A DNA stretch of 64,000 nt from Furcasterigmium furcatum (lineage: Eukaryota; Ascomycota; Sordariomycetes; Glomerellales; Plectosphaerellaceae). Below, piece by piece: positions 1-11,257 of the stretch (positions are counted from its first letter, which is position 1; every line of letters starts with the position of its first letter). The notes beneath the pieces were generated by a model that was not told the origin of the DNA, did no database searches, and saw only the letters and a program-made list of their open reading frames with translations. Location of the stretch: NCBI GenBank assembly GCA_001599815.1, contig BCIA01000001.1, forward strand, positions 5,972,978 through 6,036,977. Reading direction: 5' to 3'. The position numbers and the translations under genes are program-made.

Positions 1-518
1 TCGTGCTCGATGACGGCTCTCTCGGAGAGCAGGGATATGCTGAAGCTCTTGACGCCGGGGACGTCCTTGAAGCCGCCCTCGACCGCCGACGTACACGCGC
101 CGCAGGTCATGCCCTCAATCGCGATGGTGGTCGTCAGCATGGTCTCGTCGTCATCATCGTCGAAGGCGCCCTCGTCCACGGCATGTCGGTTGAGGATGGG
201 CGAGGGGAGGTCTGTCGCGAGGACCTCGGCGTCGAAGCCTCGGTCTTCGATGATCTGCTGGATCTGGTCGGCGGAGATGCGCTGGGGGTCGTGGAGGACA
301 ACGGCACGCTCCATCACGAGGCTGACGGAAACGTTGCCGACGCCATCAACGCCTTTGAAGCCGGATTCGACTGCGGAGGTGCATGCGCCGCAACTGGAGT
401 CGTTTCTGTCAGTTCAGGGTCGCGGGCTGGCTTCTTCTGCTGTTCCTACTCACGTCATGCCCTCGACCTTGAGGGTTGTGGTGGCCATGTGGCCAGAAAC
501 CGGAGAGCGAGTTCCCAT
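1..518 (-). CDS. CCC2: Copper-transporting P-type ATPase (CCC2/ATP7 type), N-terminus only
   Basis: Two heavy-metal-associated (HMA) repeats are visible, each with the GMTCGAC copper-binding motif (CxxC) followed by an SAVE(S/G)GFK stretch, separated by an acidic DDDDDE linker. This arrangement is typical of the cytosolic N-terminus of Golgi copper pumps that load copper into secreted oxidases. The first CxxC motif is interrupted by a 60-bp intron at 394-453: exon 1 ends in ATG AC and exon 2 supplies the T of the Cys-flanking Thr codon. I chose the ATG at 518 because it has A at -3; an in-frame ATG at 488 lies 10 codons downstream and has a weaker context. The membrane and ATPase domains lie beyond the left edge, so the assignment rests on the HMA repeats alone. 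A copper chaperone is unlikely because of the two repeats and the long linker. Confidence 0.8.
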
Positions 519-2353
519 TCTCTGGCCATCTCCCGCCTCCTTGGCTGGGATTCTGATGTAGGAGGGCGCCATGTCGTCGTCCTCGTCGTCGTCGCGGTCC
601 TCCCGGTTCGGTTTTGTTCGTCGCTCGCTGGACAGAGATAAGAAGGAAAAGTCGTGGGCGCAACCCGAATCGGATGTCTTGTCTCGTTGCTCGTGGTCCT
701 AATTCGCACAAGCGCTGTACATCATAGGGTCTCAGCCGCACGCAATTCAGGTGGCTCGCCCGTGCTGATCGGCGCGGGATACTCGGTCTCGGTCTCAGTC
801 GTGGTGATTGATAGTCGCAGACTCGAGATGGATATCCAGAAGACCGGCTTCCAAGAGGGGGTGCAGTAGATATGATAAGGCAACACAAAAGAGAGGTGAC
901 AACAAGGGGGGGTATCTCAAGAGAATATACCGAAGACCAAGGAACCCAGCTCCCAATCAACAATGAGGAGGCGTCGGCGGCGGCGAGGCTAGAGAACCGC
1001 TTGACGGCGTTCTATCGAATGTGGAGAGCTCGACCGGTCGACCTTCCAAGAGGAAAAGACAGGCAGGCAGAAAAGGGAAGGTCGGCGGGAGCCGGCTTTT
1101 TGTCAGCGACCGACCGAACCATCGGGGGCGATCCTCGACGCATTTCGCTCGGCTCTGGGGGCACTTGGGGACACCTTTGGGGGTCCAGCGGCCGGCTGAT
1201 AGTGGAGGTGTCCCCTGGAAGCGCCTCTTCCCTGCCCACCTGCCGCACTACTGCGGTCTTCTGGGTACCGCGTCCAGGGGGTGGACGAGCAGCTTCCAAA
1301 ACGGTACACGGTCTCCATCCCCGGGGCCAATGAGAGACGATCCAAGTGACGATTTGCAGCGTGCGAGTGAGAAAAAGGTGGCGTATCAGTCCGGGGTCCG
1401 ACCCCACCCTCGCTCGGCAATCCTCCCCTCCCATCTGTCTGCAACTCTGCATCCATCAGGACAGTCCTGCCCATTTCCGACACAGCCAGGTCCGGAAAGA
1501 GAGTCCGCCGCAGACATTGCCTCCGCGATAGATTGCACTGCTACGAAGGGATCGTCGTCATTGCTCCTCGTTTCTTGGGCATATATATTGCGAGTCGCCG
1601 AACCAAGTTGCCAATGTGACCCCGACGGTCGGACCGGCCAGGACGAGTCTGACTCGAGATCCGTGTCCTCCTCAGCTGACGATATCTTCCTCATCTTCTG
1701 GGTGGTACGGCGGACGCACGGCTGACCAAGCGCGCGCGCGACGCGCGCCTCCGCCGACTGCCGGCGCAGCCGGTATGTTTCGTTCGACACATGAAAGGAG
1801 GCAAAACGCGCAGAGCGGCACTCTCGGGTCAACATGAGCTGAGAGCGCATCTTGAACCATGTCTGGAATGGCCCGTTTCTCGCCATCGGCGGGAGCTTTG
1901 ATCTAGGAAACATGGGTCCGAGCTGTTGGCCTCGGAACGAACAACACTCTCCACGTTTCGCCTTGTCTGGACCTTGACGCCCATCCGATCTGCGAAACAC
2001 TATTTGGATCGCCCGACATAGACTTCGATGGGGAATTGGCCAGGCTTGCCGCCCGCCAAACGCACTAACAACGGACTGTGACATCCCATCCGTCCGGGTC
2101 CCTGCTATCGATAGTCGCCATGTTTAAAGGACGACAAGTGGAGTGGTGAGTGAATGGGGCAGCCAGACGCCTCCTCCCATCTATTCATGTGATGACCCAG
2201 GCAGAGTACGTAGGTAGTGTTCGACAATCTTGCATGTCCCCGGTACCGTTATCTCATGAATTCGGTCTCAAAGAAACCCAGCAGCTCAACCAAGGCCAAA
2301 AAGGCCCAAAAAAAATCCATCGACTTGTTTTTAAGTAAGAAAAAGGAAAAAAT
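519..2353. other. Intergenic region upstream of the copper ATPase, no convincing gene
   Basis: Several open frames overlap each other on both strands, but none shows a recognisable domain or fungal codon pattern. GATAAG sites occur at 637-642 and 874-879. An alternating CG run lies at about 1730-1748, and the palindrome CTATCGATAG lies at 2105-2114. Confidence 0.5.
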
Positions 2354-2441
2354 TCTCCCCGACCGGAGTCGAGCCGGTGACCTTCAGGTTTCAAATTGTG
2401 AAATTACAGCCCGACGTGATAACCAACTACACCACAGGGAG
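2354..2441 (-). tRNA. tRNA-Tyr(GUA) with a 14-nt intron
   Basis: On the minus strand the sequence folds as a cloverleaf. A 7-bp acceptor stem pairs CTCCCTG with CGGGGAG. The D arm is GTG(T)...(T)CAC, and the anticodon stem pairs TCGGG with CCTGA. The variable loop is AGGTC, and the T arm is ACCGG-CTCGACT-CCGGT. The anticodon loop reads CTGTAA/A, giving anticodon GTA at 2407-2405. A 14-nt intron (2390-2403) sits one base 3' of the anticodon, the canonical position. The C1:G72 pair and A73 are the known eukaryotic tRNA-Tyr identity elements, which supports Tyr. The T-loop starts with C rather than T, a mild oddity. The 3' flank on the minus strand contains T-rich sequence suitable for Pol III termination. 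Confidence 0.78.
2390..2403 (-). other. tRNA-Tyr intron
   Basis: This 14-nt insert lies between positions 37 and 38 of the tRNA. It is A/T-rich and shows no obvious complement to the anticodon, unlike many fungal tRNA introns. Confidence 0.6.
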
Positions 2442-3055
2442 TGGGATGATGCCAACCCTATTTGTCTAGCCCTACTTAGCATCTGTGGGATCAACAACGG
2501 AACTATTACGATATAACGTCCGCTTCCTGCGAGACTCGTCCATGATCCTGCTATGTATTCTCGAGACCTAAATAGAACGAATTTCATCACTTCCTAGTAA
2601 ATAATCAACCTATTTCCGGATGTCGTTGCTTTATTGTTTGCCTGTAGGGTGTGTTTGCTGAGGTGGTCATGGCTTATCTTATCGCTCCCGACCTCTAGTG
2701 GGCCTAGGTCCAAGAGCAGGTGCCCCGCAGCTCCTACAGTTGAATGATCACTGACAACTTAATGTGCTGTGGTGCCTAAGTGAGTGTGGCCATCAACACA
2801 ACCAACACTTCAGCCCTCCACGACAAGGTCCTTCGCCTACGGCTAGTTCCACTGCAAGCATTGCGCCCTCTGGGAGCTTCTGCGATCGAGATTCACCACG
2901 CCAACCCTCCCGTTCTCCCGCCCTTCTTCGATACAACACCAACCTCCGCCTCCGGTCCGTGATCGGGAACCCCGCGACATTCAGGTTTCCTACTGTCATA
3001 CATCGTACTTCCCACAACTTTCCTCCCCGAGAAGACCTGTCTGCGGCAACCCATC
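2442..3055. other. Intergenic region, CSN7 promoter and leader
   Basis: No gene is seen. The region holds the tandem GATA motif at 2673-2683 and a C-rich leader before the CSN7 start. Confidence 0.5.
2673..2683 (-). promoter_or_regulatory. Tandem GATA motif (GATAA)2G
   Basis: CTTATCTTATC on the plus strand is GATAAGATAAG on the minus strand, 373 bp upstream of the CSN7 start codon. The same 11-mer occurs at 49764-49774 and 55782-55792, each time in a promoter region. GATA-factor binding is inferred from the known HGATAR-type consensus of fungal GATA factors. Confidence 0.45.
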
Positions 3056-4014
3056 ATGGAGCAGACCAAGGCGCTGAACGCCCTTGAGGTTTGTTCTGCC
3101 TCTTCCCTGCCCTCATCTACGTCGAGAAGCAGCTGACATCCGTCCCCCAGCCTTTCCTGGCATTGAGCAAGTCGGCAACCTCTCCTCGCGCGGCCGCAGA
3201 CCTCGTCATCCGAGCGACATCCAACCCCAACACCTACTTCTTCGCCGAGCTTCTCGATTCGCCACACATCCAAGCCCTCAACGACTCCGCCGAGTTCTCG
3301 TCGCATCTCCGCCTCCTCGAGATCTTCTCGCATGGCACCTACTCCGACTACAAAAGGCAAACAAACTTGCCGACACTGAACGACGCCCAAACACTCAAGC
3401 TGCGCCAGCTCACCCTCCTCACCATGGCCCGAGACCGCCGGAACCTCTCATACCCAGCCCTCCAGAACGCCCTCTTCCTCCCCGACACGCGCGCCCTCGA
3501 GGCCCTCGTTACATCCGCCATCTACGCCGGCCTCCTCTCCGCCGCCCTTGATCCGGCCCGCCAGCACGTCCACGTCACCGCCCTCTCACCCCTCCGCGAC
3601 GTCAAGCCCGGCGACATCCCCCACCTGTCCGCCGCCCTCGCCGCCTGGTCCGACCGCTGCGCCTCCACCCTCCTCGGCATCGAGACCGAGATGGACCGCA
3701 TCCGCGCCGCCGCCGCCGCCCGCCAGCGCGACGCCCTCACCCGGGAACAGACCCTCGCCGCCCTGGTCGACGAGGCCGAGAAGAAAGGCCCCAACACCAC
3801 CGGCGCCCTGGGCCCCGAAGGCGCCGCCCTCGGTGATAGGACGCGCCGGCCCGCCTCCCGCGGCGTCCAGCGCTCCAGCCGCTCCGCCGGCTCCCGGGGC
3901 CTGAACAAGCGCGGGAGCAACCTGATGGAAGGCACGAGCGAGCTCGACGACGAGGCCATGGACGTCGATCTCGAGGAGGAGGAGCAGAAGCGCGCTCCCA
4001 AGCGGAAGCTGTGA
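3056..4014 (+). CDS. CSN7: COP9 signalosome subunit 7 (PCI domain)
   Basis: Exons are 3056-3088 and 3151-4014, giving 298 aa; the intron is 62 bp. The COP9 signalosome removes Nedd8 from cullins and controls SCF ligases, light response and development in filamentous fungi. Matches to animal and plant CSN7 include the SPRAAADLV segment, TSNPNTYFFAELL, the HGTYSDY motif and the PCI winged-helix part with KLRQLTLLTMA. The C-terminal third is Ala/Arg-rich with an acidic stretch (DVDLEEEEQ) and ends in a basic KRAPKRKL tail that could act as a nuclear signal. The start is the ATG with A at -3 just before the first short exon. The gene converges on RAX1. Confidence 0.88.
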
Positions 4015-4544
4015 ATATCCTACCTGGCACATGACTGGTTTCAAGGCGTTACGGGGGGATTGCATTCGGGAAATAGCATGCGACGAAAAGCGCCAAACGC
4101 CCGGTAAAGGGCCGGGTGGACATTGTGTGAGGCGGGCAATCGGCCGGCCGCGGCTCACGAGACGCGAATTTACAAGATATGCCACATGTTCATGTTCCTG
4201 GTCGCACGGTTCTTCGGTGATTTGAGCTCCCATTGAGCACGCAGCCCAGCGGCTTTGCGAGGCACAGCCAGCAAGTATATATGTACAGTGTTGCCAGTTC
4301 ACGCCAGACAAGACAATCGCAGCAGAAAGCAAGCATTCCATCGAAACCACAACGCCTGTCAAGGTGGGGAATGCGTCCTGCCCGCCATATTAACCCCTTT
4401 CAACCATCGCCCCGCCGGAACCGACTGTATGTGGTATCCTGAAGATCAAGTAGCAAACCAATCCGTCGCTCAAACCCTGGCGCCGTCGAAAATCATAAAA
4501 TCGTAAAGCCTGTTGCTGTTCTGGCCTGGCAAAAACGAAAAGGT
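4015..4544. other. Convergent 3' region between CSN7 and RAX1
   Basis: Both flanking genes end here. I see no gene, repeat or structured RNA. Confidence 0.5.
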
Positions 4545-5762
4545 CTAGAGTCTCTTGCCTGGGACCAGGATGAAGAGCACGCATAATCCTGCGTCGATGA
4601 GGATGGTGACAACGAGGACCATGACGGCGCGTTTTGCGAGTAGCTTGCGAACATACGGCTCACGGATGCGGGAGAATGAGAAGAGGGTGTACTCGCTGAG
4701 ACCGATGAGAGCGAGCAGTGGGTCTAGTGAGTACTGGTACGAGGCGAGGAAGTAGACGCCGAGAGTGAAGGGGAGGATGAGCTGGGAGGGTGTTAGAAGC
4801 CGAGAACCAAGTTGATGAGGGGGCGGTGGAACATACCCAGCACCGTGTCAAGCGGTCGATATCGAGGAAGATGAGAACGAAAGCAGCCCAGAAGCCAGCG
4901 AAGACAGAGAGCAGGCCGAAGATGAGGCGCATGATGAGCGATGGAGGGATGAGGTTGCCCAGGGCCTTCATCCTGAGGAATCCGGGGAAGGCATCTCGCT
5001 CCATTGCCTGAAAGACGTAGTCCTTGGCTACGTCGAACACCTCTGGATCGTCCCTGCCAAACTCCTCGATCGCGGCCGTGACATCCTGCGTGATGCTACC
5101 AGGCAAGGTGATCTCGCGCTCGGCACCGGGCAGGAGAAAGGTGTACAAAATCTTTTCGGCCGAGGCACGAATGTCTTGACGGGCGACAGTGTGAGCTGGC
5201 GAGTTGGAGTCCGTTGTGACATCGCGGGACCGGGATGTGCTGAAGCCTGGGCTGGGCCGGGCAGGCGTGCGCGCTTCGGCGCCGCTCTGAGGTGAGTCGT
5301 GGGCCTCCTCGCGCAGGTATGCCGACATCTGAGCGTCCTGGTCCTTCTCCTTCTCCGTGGCGTACATCGAGGGGCCGGCTGCCGGGTGGTTGAGATCGCC
5401 CATGTTTTCGAGGATGGCGGAGGATCGTTTCGAGCCGGCCTTGTCGATGTCCGGGGTGCCCACGAGCACGGATCGGCGCAGCTCGCGAACATAATGGCGA
5501 CACAGTGACATGTGCTGAGCGACATCGAGCCTGCGGAAGGATTAGCTTCCCATCACTCCTCCTGCTCGGAACGGCCAGCCTACCAGAAGTCGAGGTAATC
5601 CACGGATCGCTGCTGATCTCGCATGTAGATGTAGAAAGAAAAGAGGTCGACGGGCGGAAGAGTGCGACGGCTGAGCACCTCAAAGAGCGTGGGAAGTCTA
5701 TTCCTATGCAGATCCGGCTGCGGTGACGGCGTCATTGCCACGGGGTCGTCTCGTTCGGCCAT
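4545..5762 (-). CDS. RAX1: RGS-domain membrane protein, RAX1-like
   Basis: Exons in transcript order are 5762-5584, 5530-4837 and 4781-4545, giving 369 aa, with introns of 53 and 55 bp. The N-terminus holds an RGS-like helical domain (LPTLFEVLSRRTLPP...FSFYIYMRDQ...YLDFWLDVAQH), followed by a long Ser/Pro-rich insertion and the second half of the RGS fold (ASAEKILYTFLLPG...REI, VAKDYVFQAMERDAFPGFLR). Three hydrophobic segments near the C-terminus are probable transmembrane helices. In yeast Rax1 marks old division sites for bipolar budding; in filamentous fungi this class is classified among RGS proteins and affects polarity. The start at 5762 gives MAERDD; the open frame extends upstream only to a TTG. 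Its upstream region is shared with RPL31, which is transcribed divergently. Confidence 0.82.
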
Positions 5763-6428
5763 GGCTTGATCGAATCCAGGTCGGGGGTGAAGGGAAAGAG
5801 TTGAAGGCCCCAAGCTGGATCAAAAGGTCCTCGTTGCGGAGGCAGGTGTGTAACAATGCGGTCGTACAGTTCCCCAGCGCATGAATTGCCAGTGAAGAGA
5901 GGGCGGCGGCTCCTGGCGAACAATACCGCTGTCGTAACGCGTACTTGTACGACCTCGGAAGTATTGAACGCCTCGTTGAGAGTAGTTAGAGTAAGAAAAG
6001 GCGAGAGGCTGGCCGAGAAGATGGTTGCAGCGCTATTTGGAGCTGGTCGTGCTGTCGCGGTGGCATGAGGGTCGGCATAAACACGAGATGGAGTCGACGT
6101 CGATGGCTGTTTGGGATTAATCTGAGCCTCCTGGTCGCCCTGCCGTCGGTACGTACCTTCCTTGCTTCGTTAGCGGCCATGGAAAAGCGGATCCAAAGCG
6201 GGAACTTCCAAGTCACGTGCCTTCCTAGTCGAAGTTCGGAGGGACCCATTCCCTGCCCCCGTCTCATTGGCTCGTCAATCCCACAGCCCAACGCCGAAAA
6301 ATAGCCCTAGTGAGCGACAAATTCTTGATCTGCCTCCGCGAAAGATTGAGAACCCGCATCGCCAACTCCTCTCGACAAGCCTCCTCCGACCACCCAGCGA
6401 CTCCCGCACGAGGAACCCTCCGATCAAG
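5763..6428. other. Divergent promoter RAX1 / RPL31
   Basis: No gene is seen in these 666 bp. An ACGCGT hexamer lies at 5938-5943. A C/T-rich leader precedes the RPL31 start. Confidence 0.5.
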
Positions 6429-7095
6429 ATGTCGACCAAGCAGAAGACCGGCGCCAAGCGCTCTGCCATTGCGGACGTTGTTGCCCGCGAGTACACCATC
6501 CACATGCACAAGCGCGTTAGTACCAACCAGCCACTCGAACCTCGTCGGACGCTCGCCCTCGGGACGGCCTGCAGACTGCGCTGGATGCGGCCGGAGGGGA
6601 TATCCAGGGGAATTGAACGCAGGGCGAATTGCTGACCTTGTCCATCCCGCAGCTCCACGGCGAGACCTTCAAGAAGCGTGCTCCCCAGGCCATCAAGGAG
6701 ATCAAGAAGTTCGCGACCCAGGCCATGGTACGTCGCCACCGAGAACGAAGCCAGCGACCGCGCACAATCCGATCCCGAAGTTCGAGCACGCATCACACGC
6801 CGGAGCGAGGAACGGGACGGGATTATGCGCGGGCGCTGGCCCCGTCTCAAAACTGAGAGCGCCAGCAGTGCTAACAAATCCGCAACAGGGCACCACCGAT
6901 GTCCGCGTCGACCCCCAGCTCAACAAGAAGGTCTGGGAGCAGGGCGTCAAGGGCGTTCCCTACAGGCTCCGTGTCCGCATCTCCCGGAGGCGAAACGACG
7001 AGGAGGGTGCCAAGGAGAAGCTCTACAGCTACGTGCAGGCCGTGAACGTCAAGAACCCCAAGGGTCTCCCCACGGTCATCGTCGAGGAAGAGTAA
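6429..7095 (+). CDS. RPL31: 60S ribosomal protein L31 (eL31)
   Basis: Exons are 6429-6515, 6653-6727 and 6889-7095, giving 122 aa, the normal size for eL31. Introns of 136 and 161 bp are longer than those of the neighbours, as is common in ribosomal protein genes. Family signatures include the N-terminal [10 protein letters not shown], the segment [29 protein letters not shown], and the basic [24 protein letters not shown] stretch near the C-terminus. The protein sits at the rim of the polypeptide exit tunnel of the large subunit. I inspected both introns for C/D box snoRNA motifs and found none. The 3' UTR holds a short CT-rich run. Confidence 0.95.
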
Positions 7096-7695
7096 AGGAA
7101 GCGAAGGTAGCAAGCATAAACTGGTGGTTTCTCTCTCTCTATCTCTCCCTTTGGCAGACAAAATCGGTTCATCAACGGGACGGGCATTCGGCATTATGGA
7201 GTTGCACGGGTATTTAGCTTCCCCCACCACCACCACGAAGTACTGAGAGGAAATGCGAACGAGGCTTGATTCCCCCGTACGGAAATACCCGACGACCACC
7301 CATTTTTGCCTACTGGGGCGCGCGGTGTTGTGGCTGCGGCTGCGGTGTGCCAACGACCAGTTGTTTGATATACGACCCGGGTGTATTGTGGAAGACGGAG
7401 CGGACGGGCGACGAGGACAATGGTTCAAGACGTGACGGCTTAGGGGGGTGAATCGGTGATGTTACTACACTTGATCGGTAGAAAAAACGCTATCGACCTC
7501 CCAGGCCCACCGTTGACGAGCGCTGTGTTTGTTTCGGCTCAATCATGGATGCATGCTTTCCTTAGCCGCGACCGATGCAATGCTGCCAGAACCCCAACCA
7601 AACAAAATCCGTACCAAGTCAAGTATTCCCATGCAAAAGCAGACGCCGGATCTCCAGTCTTCCTCGGGTATAATGCCAGACTACGCCGCAAAGGT
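7096..7695. other. Convergent 3' region between RPL31 and UBC11
   Basis: This region holds a CT-rich run at about 7131-7153 and otherwise unremarkable sequence. No gene is seen. Confidence 0.5.
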
Positions 7696-8359
7696 CTACT
7701 CGTCCTCGATGTCGCGGTGGCGGGCGGCCACCTTGCGCTTGAACTCCTCGGGGTCCTTGTCCCAGAGCTCGGCGGCCTCGCCGTTGAGGGGGGAGGCGCT
7801 GAGAAAGTGGTCAGCGCGTTCATGCAACGTGTGGTAGAATCTACGGGGAGGGCTTACTTGTTGGGCTCGCCGAGCAAGCTCTGGAGACTTAGGAGGACGG
7901 TCTGGATGTTGTAGGCGGCGGTCCACTTGTCCTTGAGAATATCAAGGCAGATGCGGCCGGAAAAGTCGAAGTTGGGGTGGTAGATGGGGGTCTTGAAGAG
8001 GACGGTGGGAGGAGCATAGGGGTAGTTGCTGGGGAACGACAGGCTGAGCTTCAGGGTGAGGCCGGCGTACGGGGTCTCGTCGGGACCCTCGATCGTGGCG
8101 GTCCAGCTCATAAGATTGCCGTCTGCGGATGGGAAGGCGGAGACGCCAGGAGCGGGTGCGGTCATGAGCTGCATCAGCTCGGTCTGCAGTCTGTGGTGAT
8201 GGTGCTGGATTAGCTCGTGGCCTCAACGGAGTGCATTGGACCCTCGACATACCGCTTGGTGACGCTGCCGGCATCAGGGCCCTTTCTGGCACCACCGAGC
8301 TTCGTGGCCTCGACGCTGCCGGGGGCCGCGTTCTGGGCGTTCTCCATCGCGAAGGCCAT
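7696..8359 (-). CDS. UBC11: Ubiquitin-conjugating enzyme E2, UBE2C/Ubc11 type
   Basis: Exons in transcript order are 8359-8253, 8190-7858 and 7798-7696, giving 180 aa, close to human UBE2C (179 aa). The UBC fold is complete: the IYHPNF motif, the active-site Cys in GRICLDIL (about residue 116), and the UBE2C-like segment LLGEPNNASPLNGEAA. UBE2C-type enzymes supply ubiquitin to the anaphase-promoting complex during mitotic exit. The N-terminal extension (about 35 residues, Ala/Gly-rich with a KR pair) is also typical of the family. Introns are 62 and 59 bp and phase-consistent. I chose the ATG giving MAFAMEN; a second in-frame ATG four codons later is possible. The gene is divergent from CHK1, so two cell-cycle genes share one intergenic region. 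Confidence 0.9.
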
Positions 8360-9172
8360 TGTTGCGGTTGCAGGAGTGAAGATGCTGCTGACGAATGTGG
8401 CGATCCGGGCTTCGACGGCCGTGGTTGGGTTGCCGGTGTCTCGGAACAAAGAAGGTGGAAGCGATGCACCGGAAATGCAGGTTGCCTCCCTTTTATTAAA
8501 AGACTTGTTCGACTGACTGCACGAGGACGAAGGGGGGACGAGTGAAGAGGCGGGCAGGGATGAGACACCGAGGAGAGCAGCCGGGGATGTTTCTGTAGGA
8601 GAGGCGTGATGCAGAGGCAGAGGACAGGAACGATCTATTCAGGTCGAGGCCGGGAGCTGATGGTTGGAGACGGATGGAATGATGGCGCACGAGGAAAGCG
8701 GTACCTGCACGGTGCTTGGCACAGGGTTTTGTTTACTGAAACCGGCCGAGCCCGTCCGGGGCAACCGCGATAAGCCGGCCCCCACCAGGCCGGGCGGGTT
8801 TGGGTGCTGAGGTCGCCTCCTGGCCAATGGATAGGCTCCAAGCCCCCTGGAAATAGCGGTGGCGAGACACCCCTCAGCGACCTACAGCTTCTCCCGAGCA
8901 AAACATCGCCAGTTAATGAGACCTCTTTACGCGGTTCGGACGCGCCTGAGGCCTGGACGCGTACAGAGCCCAACATGGTGAGTCGATGCATGCTTCCGTT
9001 GTCGCGCAGCCTGTCACCCTGAATCAACAGTGCCAGGGGTCTTTTGCAGCGGCAGAGCCTCTTGTTTCTGCAGGAACCTGTCTCACTGCCGAGAGCGCAT
9101 TCACCGGGCACTAACACACCGACTTCATCACATCTTCAACTCACTTCAATCCTCAGAGGCTGACTCTCAACC
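8360..9172. other. Divergent promoter UBC11 / CHK1
   Basis: These 813 bp hold no gene. A MluI cell-cycle box (ACGCGT) lies at 8957-8962 and a related ACGCGG lies nearby at about 8929. A CGATAAG is seen at about 8766. Confidence 0.5.
8957..8962. promoter_or_regulatory. MluI cell-cycle box (ACGCGT), possible MBF site
   Basis: This palindromic hexamer lies 211 bp upstream of the CHK1 start, in the promoter shared with the mitotic E2. The MBF complex binds ACGCGT in fungi. A single hexamer can occur by chance. Confidence 0.35.
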
Positions 9173-10879
9173 ATGCAGTCTCAACTAGACCCCCTTCCCA
9201 CAGACCTCCCCTTCAGGATCGTTTCCAAGACGATCGGACGGGGAGCCTATGCATCGTGAGTCCAGCACATGCCCGAGTCCAGCTCAATATGTACAGTCCG
9301 GCTTACACCAAGAAGCATCAAGAAGGCCATCCCTCTCGACGCCCCTACACCAGTCTTTGCGGTCAAACTCATCCACAAGGGCTACGCTATCCGCCATGGT
9401 AGAGTCTCGGCGAAGCAGCTCCAGATGGAGGTCTCCTTGCACTCCCACATCGGCCAGCACACCAATATCATCGAGTGGTTCGCCTCCGGAGAAGACACCA
9501 CCTGGAAGTGGATTGCCATGGAATTCGCAGACGGCGGAGATCTATTCGACAAGATTGAGGCCGACGTCGGCGTGAAGGAGGACATCGCCCACCTCTATTT
9601 CCTCCAGCTTGTCAGCGGCGTGAGCTTCATGCACTCCAAGGGAGTCGCTCACAGGGACCTGAAGCCCGAGAACATCCTCCTCTCGGACAGGGGAAACCTG
9701 AAGCTGGCAGACTTCGGCATGGCGACCATGTTTGAGTACAAGGGCCAGCGCAAGACGAGCACTACCCTCTGCGGCAGCCCTCCGTACATCGCCCCTGAAA
9801 TCCTGGCCTGCGGTCGAGCCGACAAAAAGTCCGGCAGCGGGGCGAAATATTCCCCAGACCTGGTCGACATCTGGTCTTGCGGTGTCATCCTCTTCGTGCT
9901 GCTCGTGGGAAACACGCCTTGGGACGAGCCCTCGAGTGGCAGCTGGGAGTTTCAGGAATATGTCCGTTCAGGGGGCCACAGCACAGATGCGCTCTGGGAA
10001 CGCATTCCCTCCGACTGTCTCTCTCTTCTCCGCGGCATGATGAGCATCGACCCGAAGAGCAGATTCAACTGGAGCAACATCCGTCAGCACCCCTGGTACA
10101 CCAGGCCAAACGCCCTAGCCACAGCAGACGGCAAGGTGTCCGACCCCCTGACGCTGGCAACCCAGATGCTGGCGAACCTTCGTATCGACTTCAGCCAGCA
10201 GCCAATGCTTTCACAGAAACCCCGAGAGGCTGGGTCTATGGATATTGACGGACCTGATGCTGGCAGCGAGCGAATCTCCCTCACACAGCCAGAGGCGCCC
10301 ATCTCAGATACGGCCTGGGACTGGGAGCGACCTGCCCTCCGCTCCATCGGCTCCATGGCTGTCTCCTCGACACAGCCCGCGGCCAGGACAGTCAACGACT
10401 TGCTGCCCGCCAACGCCCGCGCACCTGGCAGATATGGCGTGCTCGACTCCCTGAACGACGAGCCCTCGATGAGCCAGTTCTCGCAGAACCCTGGCATCCC
10501 CCTGACCCTCACCCAGGCAGCCCGGCAGTTCCGCGACATCGTTCCCGCCGAGTCTCTCACTCGCTTCTTCTCCCACGTCCCGCCCCAGCTTCTGGTGCAG
10601 ATGCTCTCCGACGCCCTGCACCAGCTCAACATCCCCCTGGCCCCGGTCTCGCCCAACCTCCACGCCGAGCACGTAGCCACACTCCGCGTGCGCGCCGTCG
10701 ACGGCCGAAAGCAGGGCCTGCACGGCGAGATCCAGGTCGACCGCCACCGGCTAGCGGATGACTCGGAGCTGCTGGACGTGCGTTTTGTCAAGATCAAGGG
10801 CGATCCGCTCGAGTGGCGTCGCTTCTTCAAGAAGATCGTCGTGCTGTGCCGGGACGGCGTGTATGTTCCGGATGCATAG
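9173..10879 (+). CDS. CHK1: DNA-damage checkpoint serine/threonine kinase CHK1
   Basis: Exons are 9173-9255 and 9316-10879, giving 548 aa; the 60-bp intron splits a Ser codon in the glycine-rich loop (IGRGAYAS). Kinase landmarks are the Lys of FAVKLIHK, the AHRDLKPEN catalytic loop (about residues 139-147), the ADFGMAT metal-binding loop (about 159-165), the LCGSPPYIAPE activation segment and VDIWSCGVILF. A Ser/Thr-rich linker follows, and the C-terminal part (FFSHVPPQLLVQML...VRFVKIKGDPLEWRRFFKKIV) resembles the regulatory KA1 domain of CHK1. CHK1 is phosphorylated by Mec1/ATR-type kinases and restrains mitosis after replication damage. The start is the only ATG that puts the complete P-loop in frame. 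Confusion with SNF1 or NIM1-type kinases is unlikely given the C-terminal domain. Confidence 0.92.
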
Positions 10880-11257
10880 GAGCGTGTCGGGATCATTGAT
10901 GTCCCGCGTATTGGGTTTAGGAGTTCTGCATAGCTTGAGCCTGGGTACTGGGAAATTGGGTATTCCGGGCACATGGGCGGCGAGGCATAGATTGGACAGG
11001 TCACAATACCATGCTTGGGTCATGATCAGCTCTCCCTTTGGTGAATTGGGTGATGTGTTTATGCTCCAGAACGAACGCCAAAGTGACTCTAGATATCAGA
11101 TCCCACAACCCAAGTGTGTGTGCATAGTAGTAGTAAAGCCAAAACCCCGACCGAGTCTATCCCAGTGCCACTCAACTCGTCTTCCCTGAGTCCTTCCGAC
11201 CCTCTTCGCCAAGCCACAAAGTCCAGAACTCCAACCACAATCCCAGCATGAATCCCA
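10880..11257. other. Convergent 3' region between CHK1 and the SprT-like gene
   Basis: I see no gene here. Confidence 0.5.

Noticed and set aside
1386..2084. 232-codon open frame on the minus strand
   Set aside because: Arg/Ser/Pro-rich, no domain, and overlapped by a similar-length frame on the other strand; typical of GC-rich non-coding DNA.
3586..4362. 258-codon antisense frame over CSN7
   Set aside because: It mirrors the CSN7 coding sequence and is rich in Gly/Ala; the sense strand has conserved PCI motifs.
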